A stretch of DNA of 64,000 nt from DAOUKH01 sp034421515 (GCA_034421515.1 DAOUKH010000009.1:10106-74105), one strand, 5' to 3'. Positions 24,908-33,779 are shown, numbered from the stretch's first letter. Program-made: numbers and translations. Notes: generated by a model not told the origin, from the letters alone.

Positions 24908-25225
24908 CTAGTCGGCGAGGGCGGTGGCGATGAGGACGCCGTCCACGGCTTCGTACTCGACGGTGACGGGCAGCCCTAAGGTCATGTGCTCTCGCAGATG
25001 AGAGGCCCGCCAGAGGCGGAGGTCTATCTCCGGCCCTCGCGAGAACTCGTAGTCGCGGCCGTCGCCGGTGCGGACGACGATGCTGTCCCACTCGATGATG
25101 TCGCCGGCGCGGACCTCAATGACCTGCCCGCGCACGGACGATTCTCCGCAAGCGGTCAAGGCGGCGGCGAGGATGAGGGCCGGCAAGGCCGCGAAAGCGG
25201 CGAACCTGAGGGCTGAACTCCTCAC
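24908..25225 (-). CDS. Small lipoprotein of unknown function
   Basis: 105-residue protein. A signal peptide (residues 1-25) ends in the lipobox L-T-A-C, so it is probably a membrane-anchored lipoprotein facing outward. The remaining 80 residues form a small beta-rich unit with RGQVIEVRAGDIIEWDSIVVRTGDGRDYEFSRG, which resembles OB-fold-like or metal/ion-binding small domains but matches no family I can name. It lies 15 bases after the end of the grpE gene region and may share its transcript. Confidence 0.65.
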   Translation of the reverse strand: MRSSALRFAAFAALPALILAAALTACGESSVRGQVIEVRAGDIIEWDSIVVRTGDGRDYEFSRGPEIDLRLWRASHLREHMTLGLPVTVEYEAVDGVLIATALAD

Positions 25226-25240
25226 CGGCCCGCTGGGGCG

Positions 25241-25783
25241 CTAGGCGCCCTTGGCGCCGCCGGCGGCCGGGGCGGAGGCGCCGGCGCCGACCTGCACCAT
25301 GGCGGGCCGGACCACCCGGTCGTGGAAGCGGTAGCCTTTCTGCAACTCGCCAACCACGACGCCTTCCTCGCCCTCGGCCTGCATCACAGCCTCGTGCATC
25401 GTTGGGTCGAAACGCTCGCCCACGGTAGCGATCACGCTCAAGCCCTGGCTCTCCAGGGTGGAAAGCAGCTTGCGGTAGACGAGATTGAGGCCCTCCACCC
25501 AGTCGAGGCCGGCCGTGTCGGCGTCCAGCGATTCGAAGGCCCGCTCCATGTCGTCGAGGATGGGCAGCAGCGACTTCACCAGCATCACGTTGGCGAAGAC
25601 GCTAAGCTCCCGCCGGTCCTGTTCCGTCTTCTTCTTGAAGTTGTCGAGGTCGGCTAGGGCCCGCAACCACTTCTCGTGGTACTCGTCGGCCTTGGCGGCC
25701 CGGTCTTCAAGCGATTCCTCGACTGAGTCTTCGGATTCGGGCTCGGCGTCTTCCGGTCCGGGCTCTTTCTCGTCGTCCAGCAT
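25241..25783 (-). CDS. grpE: Nucleotide exchange factor GrpE
   Basis: 180-residue GrpE, the DnaK nucleotide exchange factor. An acidic N-terminus (DDEKEPGPEDAEPESED) leads into a long coiled coil (residues about 25-75, containing WLRALADLDNFKKKTEQDR). Then comes the core with LLPILDDMERAFESLD and the signature FDPTMHEAVMQAEGEEGVVVGELQKGYRFHDRVVRPAMVQV. The ATG at 25783 fits the family; a longer frame exists but overlaps the promoter motif at 25823. dnaK and dnaJ are not in the window. hrcA lies 266 bases upstream on the same strand. Confidence 0.95.
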   Translation of the reverse strand: MLDDEKEPGPEDAEPESEDSVEESLEDRAAKADEYHEKWLRALADLDNFKKKTEQDRRELSVFANVMLVKSLLPILDDMERAFESLDADTAGLDWVEGLNLVYRKLLSTLESQGLSVIATVGERFDPTMHEAVMQAEGEEGVVVGELQKGYRFHDRVVRPAMVQVGAGASAPAAGGAKGA

Positions 25784-25822
25784 TAGGCGCACTCGTCTAG
25801 TCGCAGGGAGTTGGGCACCCTC

Positions 25823-25828
25823 ATTGTA
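25823..25828 (-). promoter_or_regulatory. -10 element before grpE
   Basis: TACAAT on the minus strand, 40 bases before the ATG at 25783. I saw no CIRCE inverted repeat at this site. Confidence 0.4.
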
Positions 25829-25865
25829 CGACACGCCCCCGTGGCGTTTGGTCCGGGGGCGCCAG

Positions 25866-25922
25866 CGCGCCCTGCGGGCGCGCGCCCTCTCTCAATCTCC
25901 CCCAGAGGGGGACAGGTCTAAG
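25866..25922. repeat. GC palindrome plus palindromic interspersed repeat, type B
   Basis: A hairpin (GCGCGCC, CTGC, GGGCGCGC) runs directly into a copy of the element seen at 11172-11203 (TCTCCCCC-AGA-GGGGGACA, one mismatch). It lies in the 266-base gap between hrcA and grpE, together with the separate repeat at 25997-26036. Confidence 0.65.
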
Positions 25923-25996
25923 GTGCTGCCTTCTGGAGGGTGGGCGTGTCGCGACGCGCCCCAGGGGGCGGCGGGTTTCGATCGCGGTCGGTGGTG

Positions 25997-26036
25997 ATCA
26001 GGGAGTGGGCGACCACAAGGGTCGCCCCTACAGGGA
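25997..26036. repeat. Hairpin repeat GGGCGACC/GGTCGCCC
   Basis: GGGCGACC, a five-base loop, then GGTCGCCC, with a further flank GGGA...TCCC. It is a typical short intergenic palindrome with no coding capacity, just before the hrcA stop. Confidence 0.5.
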
Positions 26037-26049
26037 CGATTCCCTGCTG

Positions 26050-27063
26050 CTAGTCGAGGCCTGCGGCCATGTCGCCCATGATGGTGGAGACGAGGCGGAC
26101 GGAGGCCATCGAGCGGCGGTAGTCCATGCGCTTGGGTCCGAGCGCGGCGACGACGCCGCCAATGCCCTCGGGGTCGCCGTAGCGGGAGAGGACGACGCCG
26201 CAGTCGTGCATCTCCTCGGCTTCGTTCTCGCCGCCGATCACGATCCGCCATTCGCTCCAATCGATTGCCGCGGAGAGCATCTCGCGCAGCAACTGGCGGT
26301 TCTCCAACAGGCCGATGACGGTACCGGCACGCGCGCCGTCCTCGGCGAACTCGGGCTGGCCCACGAGGTTGCGCAGGCCGGCGACGCAGGGTTCTTCGAT
26401 GCGGTCGAGCTCTTCTTCGAGGAGGAGGTCTTTGACGACGCCAAGCACCCGACGTTCGACTGGGCCGAACCGCGGCGCGGCGTCGACGCCGTGGTAGGTC
26501 GCCCCGGAGTAGATCGCGCTCAAGCGGTTGGACAGCTCGTTGAGATCGTCCTGGGTCGTCATCTGGGTCATGGGGACAATCCGCTGCCGCGTCTTTGCGG
26601 CTTGGAGCACGAGGATGAGCATGACCGCGAACTCTTGCAAACGGACTAACTCTAGGCGGCGGATCTTGCCCTGGGCTGCCTTGGGCGGGGTGACGAGGGC
26701 CATGTTGCCGATGAGCCCGGCCAAGGTCTCAGCGGCCGCGTCCGCCCAGTGTTCGACATCGTCGCTCGCACCGCTCAGGCTGTGGCGGGCATTGGCGGCG
26801 TCGCCGGCGGGCAGCTCAGGATCGTCGGGCAACGCCTCGACGTAGGAGCGGTAGCCCTTGTCGAGGGGGACGCTTCCGGCCGAGATGTGGGGGCGGTGGA
26901 TGAAGCCGTCGTCGGCGAGCTCGGCCATTTCGTTGCGCGCGGTGGCGGGGCTGACCCGGAGGGCGGAACTCTTGGCCACGGCCTGGCTCGACACGGGAAC
27001 GGCCTGGACCACGTACTGGCCCACGATGAAATTGAGAATCTCGCGCTGACGAGTCGTTAGCAT
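26050..27063 (-). CDS. hrcA: Heat-inducible transcription repressor HrcA
   Basis: 337-residue HrcA. The N-terminal winged helix is MLTTRQREILNFIVGQYV, then SSQAVAKSSALRVSPATARNEMAELADDGFIHRPHISAGSVPLDKGYRSYVEAL, all strongly conserved. The C-terminal part has the VVLSRYGDPEGIGGVVAALGPKRMDYRRSMASVRLVS segment, which carries the family ending. It should repress groESL/dnaK-type operons at CIRCE boxes. No CIRCE site was found near it or grpE here. The ATG at 27063 matches homologues. Confidence 0.95.
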   Translation of the reverse strand: MLTTRQREILNFIVGQYVVQAVPVSSQAVAKSSALRVSPATARNEMAELADDGFIHRPHISAGSVPLDKGYRSYVEALPDDPELPAGDAANARHSLSGASDDVEHWADAAAETLAGLIGNMALVTPPKAAQGKIRRLELVRLQEFAVMLILVLQAAKTRQRIVPMTQMTTQDDLNELSNRLSAIYSGATYHGVDAAPRFGPVERRVLGVVKDLLLEEELDRIEEPCVAGLRNLVGQPEFAEDGARAGTVIGLLENRQLLREMLSAAIDWSEWRIVIGGENEAEEMHDCGVVLSRYGDPEGIGGVVAALGPKRMDYRRSMASVRLVSTIMGDMAAGLD

Positions 27064-27109
27064 GGCCACCCCCACCGCCCAGAGGGCGGCGCCCCATGTG
27101 GGGGCGCTC

Positions 27110-27115
27110 ATTATA
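27110..27115 (-). promoter_or_regulatory. -10 element before hrcA
   Basis: TATAAT on the minus strand, 47 bases before the ATG. The -35 is not evident. Confidence 0.4.
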
Positions 27116-27196
27116 GCGCCGTCAACGTACCTGTGCGCGGCGGCGAAGCTCCTACCGGCCGTAGGGTAGAACCAGCAGATTAAGATGGCAGGAATA

Positions 27197-27205
27197 TGCT
27201 ATATT
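27197..27205 (+). promoter_or_regulatory. Extended -10 promoter of the large secreted protein
   Basis: TGC plus TATATT, 79 bases before the ATG at 27284, in the divergent gap with hrcA. Confidence 0.4.
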
Positions 27206-27283
27206 GCGGCCCTCCCTTGAATGGGCGGGGGTGGGTCCGGCCAAGGGGCCACGCCCGTGCCCGACCCGCGCACTCATTGCGCA

Positions 27284-30200
27284 ATGCCTGCCACCGCACT
27301 TCTCACCATTCTGGGGCTTGCCGTTGTCGCGGCGGCAACACTCAGCGCCGCCCTTGGCCAGAGTGCACCCTCGGTAGGACTGACCGGCGGCGCGGACGGC
27401 GCGTACTTCTCGGTCATGCCCGGCTTCAATGTGGCCGGGATCGAAGTAACCGCCGAGGCCGGATCACCGGTGCAGCGGTTCACGGCCCGGGCCGATGGCG
27501 ACGGGACAACAACGGTCTTCGATCTCACCGACACGGAGACCGTCATCTTCGAGGGAGACGTTCAGGTCACCGACGAGACGCCTACGGGCGCCGTCGATGG
27601 GACGAACCGCTGGTTTGTCCCACTCCAGGCTCTGGGCGACAGCGGCATCGCCGATGATAATCAGCCGGACGGCTTCTGGTCTGCCGAGGATGTCGTGGTC
27701 AAGGTCGACGGTATGGCGTTGCCCTTGAACCAGTACGGCGTCGACGCGAACTACACGGCGGGCACGGTGCGGGTGCAGGTGCGGACTCCCTCACCGCCGG
27801 CGACGGGGTCGGCGATACGGTTCACGTACAAGACCCCGATCTTCGACAGCAGCGACCCCGGCGCGACGCCCATCTCGTCGCTCGTCTCCGCAACCGATGG
27901 CGTTAACACCTTCGCCGCGGAGAGCATCGATGCAGCCCAAGGCATCGTGACGCTCGATGGTGCGCCCGCTACGGGAGACCGTAACGTGGAGCTGACGTTC
28001 GAGACGGGGGAGTTGGGCCGCATCGCCGGCGTGGCGGTGAGCACCGAGACGGCGCGGAGCGCGGGTGAGATGCGCCGGTTCTCGGTCATCGAGAATCCGA
28101 GAGGGAGCGGCCGGTACCCGTTGAACGTTGGGATGGTGACAGCGGAGGGTTTGAGGGCGGCGCGTGCCCGCGTGACGACACCCGACCGGATGGTGGGAGA
28201 GGTCCTGGCCGACCTGTACGTCGCCGGCGAGGGGGGCCTCGCGGCACGTCTGGCGGAGCTGCGCGACGATCTCGGCCTAACCGATGAGGACGCGGCGCGC
28301 ACGTTCATCGGCCAGCTCGTGCCCGTCTCGGACGGCGATACGCTCTTCGTTGGCTACGGGTCGGCCGGAGCATCTGCGGAGATCGACCTTACCCCACCAA
28401 CCCTACAAGTGCTCAGCCCCGCAGAGGGGAGCTTTGTGACCAGCGCCACTGCCGACCTGCGGGTGCGGGCCGTCGACGAGGGCGCGGGGGTCGACCTGAG
28501 CGGCCTCGGCACGGCGGATAGCGCCGCGCGCATGACCGTGGACGGCGTCGTCCTGGGCGAGGCCGGCGGCGGGCTCGGCGCCGTATCCGAGAGCGGCGGC
28601 GCGGTTACCTTCGCCGCCTCCGTTCCGGCGTCGGACCGGGCGGTGTCGTGGTCTATGGACGTAGGCGACCGGGTGGGGAATCGCATTGCGGCGGGCGACC
28701 TGGGCGGAGCGGCGTCGCCGTTCACCTTCATCGTCGACCGGACGCCGCCGGTGATGGTCGGCGCGTCGACGGGGCTCTTCTACAACGGCGCGCTGCGCTC
28801 GGAGGTCGGCCCGGAGGCCGGCGCGGTGCGGATCGAGTTCGACGGCGGCGTGGTTGCGGGCCCGGATGGAAGCGCCCCCGGCGCTCCCCTAGACCCGGCA
28901 ACGGTGAGTGCAAGCGATTTTTTGGTGGACGGCGCGGCGCCCTCGGCAGCGGCGGCGCGCGGTCCCTTTGTCTACCTGCGCACGGGGGACACCCGAACGG
29001 ACGACACGCCCGTGGTCCGGATCGCAGGAACGGTCGCCGATATGGCGGGGAACACGATTCCGACCGGCGTATCGATCAGAGCGTCGGATGCCACGGGGCC
29101 GTCGGTGACCCTTGCCGTGGAGCGCGGCGGCGAGCGGACCAACCGAGCGGTGCGCGTGGTGGCACAGGCGTCGGAAGAGTTGGGCGCGGTACCACGGTTC
29201 TCGGTCGACAACGGATCAATCGTCGTTGGGCCCGTCCAAGAAGGTGACGAGATCTGGTCGGTTGTGGTCGCCGGTCACGAGGACGGCCGCGTCACTGTCG
29301 CCGTCGAGGTGCGGGATGCGGCGGGTAACGTCATGGAACGGACAGGCGAAGACGTGTCGGGGAGGGCGAACGAATCGCGCACCGCGTTCTCGGTGAGCCG
29401 GCGCCTGGCCGCCGGCGAGTCTGGGGGGTTGACCCTGACTGTCGATAGCGACCCCGGGCGAGCCCCCGCCGCGGGCCCGCTCGCGACGGCGCTTGCGGAG
29501 GATACCCCGGACCGGCGCCGGATCACGCTAGCGGAATCCGAAAGGCCGCCGGCGGAAGGCGATACCGTCACGGCGTCGTACGTGTTCGCCGAGGCGGTGT
29601 CGTTCACGTGGGACCTGACGCCGCCATCGGCGTCGCTCGATCCTCCGGTGGATGGTTTTCCACCCACAGCGCTCACCGTCGAGGGCCCGCTCTGGCTGCG
29701 GCTGGACTACGGCGAGCCAGTGACCCTGACCTACGCGTCGTTCGACGGCGCGGAGCGAACGCACGATGTCTACACGTCCGACGGCAGGGTGTTCATCTTG
29801 GCCGTCGATCAACTGACCTTGGGAGAGCACAGCCTGCAAATACGGGCTACCGACGCGGCGGGCAACGAGGGCGAGATGCAAGCGTTCATCATCGAAGCCG
29901 TGCCCGGCCCGACGTTCGATCTTGTCCTCCAACCCGGATGGAATCTCATCTCGCTGCCTGCCCGGCCGGTGTCGCCGGCGCCGTCGGCGCTGTTCGCCAA
30001 CACGACGGTGGAGGCAGTGGTGCGCTTCGATTCCGACGAGGGGTTGACGGCCTCGACGGCCACGGGCGGCGTGTGGTCGGGGGAGGTGACCGAGCTGGTG
30101 GAAGGGGAAGCCTATTGGGTCTACGCGCGGCGTTTCGAGACTACGGCGGTGACGCTGACGGGGTCCCGTTCCCCGCTCATCTTCACATCGCAACGCCTCC

Positions 30201-30571
30201 GCGAAGGCGTGAACTACCTCGGCGTGGTGGTGGGGGACGTAGGGAACGCGGTGGTTGGTGTGAAGCCGTTGCCCGTCAGAGCGTCCCACTATCTGGACTC
30301 GGTGGCGGGAAAGTGGGAGCGGATCGTGCGCTTTGACCCCGATCCCTCCCGTGGCTTCGAGTCGCTGACGCCGTCGATGCGGGGATGGAATGGGATCGAC
30401 CCAGCGGGCCCCGACGGCAGGATGGGCTTCGGGCCCGACGGCATCGCGGGCACGGACGACGACGTGGCGTCGGAGCAGGCCGACAACGTTCCCGGAGCCG
30501 AGCCGGTTCTTGAGCCCGGGCGCGGCTACATCGTGATCATGAAGGAGGCGGACGACCTCTTCCTGGTCTAG
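27284..30571 (+). CDS. Large secreted beta-rich protein with Ig-like domains
   Basis: 1095-residue secreted protein. A signal peptide (residues 1-28, ending SAALGQSAPS) is followed by a long run of beta-sandwich-like segments. Ig/cadherin-type signs are LLSPAEGSFV-like openings (TLQVLSPAEGSFVTSATADLRV), repeated TPPxxxV breaks, and AxDxAGNxxE motifs (RDAAGNVME, ATDAAGNEGE). From about residue 878 comes the C-terminal module FDLVLQPGWNLISLPARP, ending in ADNVPGAEPVLEPGRGYIVIM, a pattern seen in secreted proteins of environmental Chloroflexota. No anchor or sortase motif is visible. It may bind or coat surfaces; function unknown. The start was moved from an upstream GTG because the ATG at 27284 opens the signal peptide. 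Confidence 0.7.
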   Translation: MPATALLTILGLAVVAAATLSAALGQSAPSVGLTGGADGAYFSVMPGFNVAGIEVTAEAGSPVQRFTARADGDGTTTVFDLTDTETVIFEGDVQVTDETPTGAVDGTNRWFVPLQALGDSGIADDNQPDGFWSAEDVVVKVDGMALPLNQYGVDANYTAGTVRVQVRTPSPPATGSAIRFTYKTPIFDSSDPGATPISSLVSATDGVNTFAAESIDAAQGIVTLDGAPATGDRNVELTFETGELGRIAGVAVSTETARSAGEMRRFSVIENPRGSGRYPLNVGMVTAEGLRAARARVTTPDRMVGEVLADLYVAGEGGLAARLAELRDDLGLTDEDAARTFIGQLVPVSDGDTLFVGYGSAGASAEIDLTPPTLQVLSPAEGSFVTSATADLRVRAVDEGAGVDLSGLGTADSAARMTVDGVVLGEAGGGLGAVSESGGAVTFAASVPASDRAVSWSMDVGDRVGNRIAAGDLGGAASPFTFIVDRTPPVMVGASTGLFYNGALRSEVGPEAGAVRIEFDGGVVAGPDGSAPGAPLDPATVSASDFLVDGAAPSAAAARGPFVYLRTGDTRTDDTPVVRIAGTVADMAGNTIPTGVSIRASDATGPSVTLAVERGGERTNRAVRVVAQASEELGAVPRFSVDNGSIVVGPVQEGDEIWSVVVAGHEDGRVTVAVEVRDAAGNVMERTGEDVSGRANESRTAFSVSRRLAAGESGGLTLTVDSDPGRAPAAGPLATALAEDTPDRRRITLAESERPPAEGDTVTASYVFAEAVSFTWDLTPPSASLDPPVDGFPPTALTVEGPLWLRLDYGEPVTLTYASFDGAERTHDVYTSDGRVFILAVDQLTLGEHSLQIRATDAAGNEGEMQAFIIEAVPGPTFDLVLQPGWNLISLPARPVSPAPSALFANTTVEAVVRFDSDEGLTASTATGGVWSGEVTELVEGEAYWVYARRFETTAVTLTGSRSPLIFTSQRLREGVNYLGVVVGDVGNAVVGVKPLPVRASHYLDSVAGKWERIVRFDPDPSRGFESLTPSMRGWNGIDPAGPDGRMGFGPDGIAGTDDDVASEQADNVPGAEPVLEPGRGYIVIMKEADDLFLV

Positions 30572-31182
30572 TCCTCTCCGCCGGTGGAGAGCGCCGCGAT
30601 CTGCGGTTCCGCGGGCAGCGACGAGCGACTGAGGGAGAGCCTCCCTACGGGCGGCTGCATGGCGGCGCCGGTCTCCTTCGCCACCGCCGCGACCTCGTTC
30701 TCCGTGGGCGCGCCGATGGGCACGATGAGGCGGGGTTCGAGGACGCCGACGGTCTCCGCCACGGCGGCGATGTCCAGCCCCTCGTCGCCGACGGGGACGA
30801 GGAGGACGTCGACGTCGCCGAGCGCGGAGGCGTGGTCGGAGGTGGGGGTGTGGCCGATGCGCCCCAGGTAGCAGACCTGCACGTTGTCCATCGAGAGGGT
30901 GTAGGCGGTGTTGCGGCCGCGGGCGGCGCCTCTTTCGGCGTCACGGTAGGTGCGCACGCCGTGGATGGAGACGCCGGAGATTTCGTATTCGCCAGGGCCG
31001 CGAATCAGCCGTTTCGCGGCCTTGCCCGTGGCCTCCAGCGCTTCGTCGTACTCGACGCTCCACACGATGACGTCGGCGGCGGGCGCGTCGGCCGTCTGTC
31101 CGTCCTCGATGGGGTCGGTGAGCACGGTGAGGTCGGACGACTTCAGGTGGAAGCAGCGGGGGCCGTGGCGCGTGATTTCCAA
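30568..31182 (-). CDS. Metallo-beta-lactamase-fold protein with lost metal ligands
   Basis: 204-residue protein related to UlaG-type MBL hydrolases. It keeps the fold markers EITRHGPRCFHLKSSDLTVLTDP (residues 2-24), RLIRGPGEYEISGVSIHGVRTY (58-79), GRNTAYTLSMDNVQVCYLG, and VDVLLVPVG. But HxHxDH is replaced by VWSVEYDEA (40-48), GDLGH by GRIGH (107-111), and the closing His strand by VPIGA (154-158). It is probably not a hydrolase. TTG 31182 is chosen because a -10 element (TATACT) sits inside the longer frame, which would start at TTG 31251. It overlaps the end of the secreted-protein gene by four bases. Confidence 0.68.
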   Translation of the reverse strand: MEITRHGPRCFHLKSSDLTVLTDPIEDGQTADAPAADVIVWSVEYDEALEATGKAAKRLIRGPGEYEISGVSIHGVRTYRDAERGAARGRNTAYTLSMDNVQVCYLGRIGHTPTSDHASALGDVDVLLVPVGDEGLDIAAVAETVGVLEPRLIVPIGAPTENEVAAVAKETGAAMQPPVGRLSLSRSSLPAEPQIAALSTGGED

Positions 31183-31221
31183 AGGGCGGGGCCTCGGGGG
31201 CAGGTTGGGGGTCGTGGGGTG

Positions 31222-31227
31222 AGTATA
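31222..31227 (-). promoter_or_regulatory. -10 element of the MBL-fold gene
   Basis: TATACT on the minus strand, 40 bases before the chosen TTG start. It argues against the longer upstream start at 31251. Confidence 0.4.
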
Positions 31228-31290
31228 GGGAGGGGTGCGAACGAGGGTCAAGGAGGCCGGTAACGGGTTCGCGGCGGCGGGCGCAGCCGC

Positions 31291-31296
31291 TATAGT
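31291..31296 (+). promoter_or_regulatory. -10 element of the amidohydrolase-arsC pair
   Basis: TATAGT preceded by GCCGC, 60 bases before the ATG at 31356. No clear -35 is seen. Confidence 0.35.
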
Positions 31297-31355
31297 AGGG
31301 CCCCTAGATGGCCGCTCGCCCGGTGGGGGCGCGGGCGGCTGGAGGAGGAGACGCC

Positions 31356-32546
31356 ATGACGACGGAAGCGAAGATCAGGCTGAAGGTGGTCGACGCCGAC
31401 GGGCACTACATGGAGCCGCAGGACCTGCGGCCGTACATCGAGGCGAAGTACCGGGACGTGGCGCCGCACCGCATCGTCAAGGAGGACGGCGCGGAGGACT
31501 GGGGCGGGCGCGATTGGATCAGCGAGGGCAGCGTCAACTTCGGGAACGTCGTCTTTACGCGGGAGAGCGAGGAGCACCAGCAGGGGCTGCTCGCGGTGAG
31601 CGGCACCCGCGAGGCCGACGGGGCGAAGCGCCAGAAGAGCATGTACGGCTCGCTGCCGCCCGGCGCGGTCGAGTCAGCGGCGCGGCTCGGGGTCATGGAC
31701 GACGAAGGCATCGACGCCGCGGTCATGTACCCCACCGGCGCGCTCACCTGGATTCCCGACTCGGACTATCACATTGCGGTCAACCGCGCGCTGAACGATT
31801 GGCTGGCGGAGTGGTGCTCGGAGGACCCGCAGCGGATGATGGGAGCGACGAATATCGTGGCGATCCACGACGTCGAGGCGGCGTGCGAGGAGGTGCGGCG
31901 CTGCTACGACGAGCACAACTTCCGGGCCGTCTTTCTCCGCGACACGCTGCCCAACGCCGACGTGAAGTGGTGGCACGACACCTACGACCCCTTCTGGCGG
32001 ACGTGCGAAGAGCTCGGTGTCGCCATCGGCTTCCACCCGTTCCCGGGAGACTCGATGTTCGGCTCGGCGAGCCTGTTCGACATCATCGGGCCCGACTCGG
32101 AACGAATGTACATGCGGACGCCGTTCAACCATCCCGTCGACGGGATGCACACCATCATGGGCATCATCACCGGCGGCATCTGCGAGCGCTTTCCCAAGCT
32201 GCACTTCGGGATGCTGGAGAGCGGCGGCGGCTGGCTCGTGCCTTTCCTCGAACGGCTCGACAGCCGGTTCGAGTACATGGGGCACACGCTGCCGCATCTG
32301 ACGATGACGCCGAGCGAGTACTTCCGCCGGAACTGGTGGATATCGTTCGACCCCGAGGAAGCGATGCTGGTGCCCTCGTCGGAGTGGCTGGGGGCGGACC
32401 GCATCATTTGGGGCTCGGACTATCCGCACCCGGACGCCTTCTACCCCGGCTTCGTCCAGATGCTGGACGAGAACATCTCGCGGCTCTCGGAGGATGACCA
32501 GGCGAAGATCCGGGGCCGGAACGCGGTCGATTTCTACCGTTTGTAG
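31356..32546 (+). CDS. Amidohydrolase family 2 protein
   Basis: 396-residue Amidohydro_2 protein, the third of four in the window. The metal motif is VVDADGHYMEPQDLRPYI (residues 10-27) in D-x-H form. It continues with GIDAAVMYPTGALTW, the barrel His in AIGFHPFPGD, GGICERFPKLHFGMLESGGGWLVPFLERLD, and WGSDYPHPDAFYP with the catalytic Asp. A strong ribosome-binding site (GGAGGAGG) lies before the ATG at 31356. arsC follows 25 bases downstream. It probably decarboxylates or hydrolyses an organic acid. Confidence 0.87.
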   Translation: MTTEAKIRLKVVDADGHYMEPQDLRPYIEAKYRDVAPHRIVKEDGAEDWGGRDWISEGSVNFGNVVFTRESEEHQQGLLAVSGTREADGAKRQKSMYGSLPPGAVESAARLGVMDDEGIDAAVMYPTGALTWIPDSDYHIAVNRALNDWLAEWCSEDPQRMMGATNIVAIHDVEAACEEVRRCYDEHNFRAVFLRDTLPNADVKWWHDTYDPFWRTCEELGVAIGFHPFPGDSMFGSASLFDIIGPDSERMYMRTPFNHPVDGMHTIMGIITGGICERFPKLHFGMLESGGGWLVPFLERLDSRFEYMGHTLPHLTMTPSEYFRRNWWISFDPEEAMLVPSSEWLGADRIIWGSDYPHPDAFYPGFVQMLDENISRLSEDDQAKIRGRNAVDFYRL

Positions 32547-32571
32547 AAGGGCGCCTGTAGCAGGGGAAGGC

Positions 32572-32964
32572 ATGACGCAGCGGGTCCTGTTCGTCTGCGT
32601 GCATAACAGCGGGCGCAGCCAGATGGCGGAGGCGTTCGCGCGGGAGCTTTCCGAAGGGCGGCTCGACGCTGAGTCGGCGGGTACGGAGCCGACGGTGGGG
32701 CTCAACCCCGTCGTTGTCGAGGCGATGCGTGAGCGGGGGCTCGACATCACCGGGCAGCGGCCGAAGCTGCTCACGCCGGAGATGGCGCGGCGCGCCGACC
32801 GCGTCTTCACGATGGGCTGCTACGCGGACGGGGCGTGCCCCGCGTTCATGCTCGATGCCGAAGACTGGGCGCTGGACGACCCCCACGGCCAGCCCATCGA
32901 GCGCGTCCGGGCCATTAGGGACGACGTCGAGGCACGGGTGCGCGCCCTGATCGCGGAGTCGTAG
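32572..32964 (+). CDS. arsC: Arsenate reductase, low-molecular-weight phosphatase type
   Basis: 130-residue protein of the LMW-PTPase fold. The P-loop is VCVHNSGRSQMAEAF (residues 7-21), with the nucleophilic Cys in C-x5-R. The second and third Cys of thioredoxin-linked ArsC are in MGCYADGACP (about 83-92), and the acid is in LDDPHGQP. The three cysteines favour arsenate reduction over plain phosphatase activity. The ATG at 32572 is chosen over a longer frame within the amidohydrolase 3' end. No ArsR or efflux gene is adjacent, so the role in arsenic resistance is inferred from the motif alone. Confidence 0.85.
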   Translation: MTQRVLFVCVHNSGRSQMAEAFARELSEGRLDAESAGTEPTVGLNPVVVEAMRERGLDITGQRPKLLTPEMARRADRVFTMGCYADGACPAFMLDAEDWALDDPHGQPIERVRAIRDDVEARVRALIAES

Positions 32965-32976
32965 TGGGGCGGGTAG

Positions 32977-33759
32977 CTAGCGGCGCTTGGCGCGGTACCA
33001 GTATCGGTAGGCCGTGGCGTAGCCGGAGTGCTCGTAAAGGGCGCGGGCGGCTACGTTGGTCTCCATGACGGCGAGGTAGGAGCGGGTGGCGCCGCGCTCG
33101 GCGGCCCATGCAAGGAGGGTGTGCAGCACGGCGCGGGCGGCGCCTCGGCGCTGGTAGGCCGGCGCGGTGGCCATGTTGTGGACGCCGGCCCAGCCGTCCT
33201 CGACGACGATAGAGCCCACGCCGGCGGCCTTGCTGCCTATGCGGGCAGTGGCGTAGCCGGCCTCGGCGCGTATCCGGCGGTGAATGCCGCGCCGTCCTTC
33301 GACCTCGCCGGGGGTTAGAGACTCCGCCGCAGCGTAGGCGGACAGCCATGCCTCGTCGAAGTCGCCGACCTCCACTTCGATGTCTTCCGCCACGGGCAGC
33401 GGACGAAGGGGAAGGCCGGTCATCTGCACCAGGGTCGCCGCCTCCGCCTCGTAGCCTCGCTCGGCAAGGATGGGGTCTAGGTCGGGCGGCGCCGCGGCGG
33501 GCGAGACGAGGAACCGAGGCTCGAGCCCTCGCTCGGCGTAGGCCGCTTCGACTTGCGCGACGGCCGCTTCAATGTCCGGCGGGGCGGGGTCGTGGGGCAG
33601 GACGGAGTTGGCGCGGCGGGTGACGCCTCCGGTGAAGCGCAGCCGCCAGCCGCCGAGTGCTTCCTCATGGGCGGCGGGCCACGCCCGGAGCTGGAGGCGG
33701 TCAAGCTCGGCGACGAGTGCAACGGAGGGCTCGCCGTCGGGCGGGCGCGGGTCATTCAT
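32977..33759 (-). CDS. GNAT family N-acetyltransferase
   Basis: 260-residue GNAT protein. The C-terminal acetyl-CoA-binding domain shows AGVHNMATAPAYQRRGAARAVLHTLLAWAAERGATRSYLAVMETNVAARALYEHSGYATAYRYWYRAKR (motif A with the Q-x-x-R/G-x-A form RRGAAR). The N-terminal half (LRAWPAAHEEALGGWRLRFTGGVTRRANSV, then AEAAYAERGL) matches the atypical GNAT group in which a first degenerate module precedes the catalytic one. The substrate amine is unknown. It is encoded 21 bases from the SDR gene on the same strand. Confidence 0.85.
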   Translation of the reverse strand: MNDPRPPDGEPSVALVAELDRLQLRAWPAAHEEALGGWRLRFTGGVTRRANSVLPHDPAPPDIEAAVAQVEAAYAERGLEPRFLVSPAAAPPDLDPILAERGYEAEAATLVQMTGLPLRPLPVAEDIEVEVGDFDEAWLSAYAAAESLTPGEVEGRRGIHRRIRAEAGYATARIGSKAAGVGSIVVEDGWAGVHNMATAPAYQRRGAARAVLHTLLAWAAERGATRSYLAVMETNVAARALYEHSGYATAYRYWYRAKRR

Positions 33760-33779
33760 GGCTCAGGCCGCAGGGGGCG

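Noticed and set aside
25784..27120. CIRCE operator near grpE and hrcA
   Set aside because: I searched by eye for TTAGCACTC-N9-GAGTGCTAA on both strands and found only weak partial resemblance.
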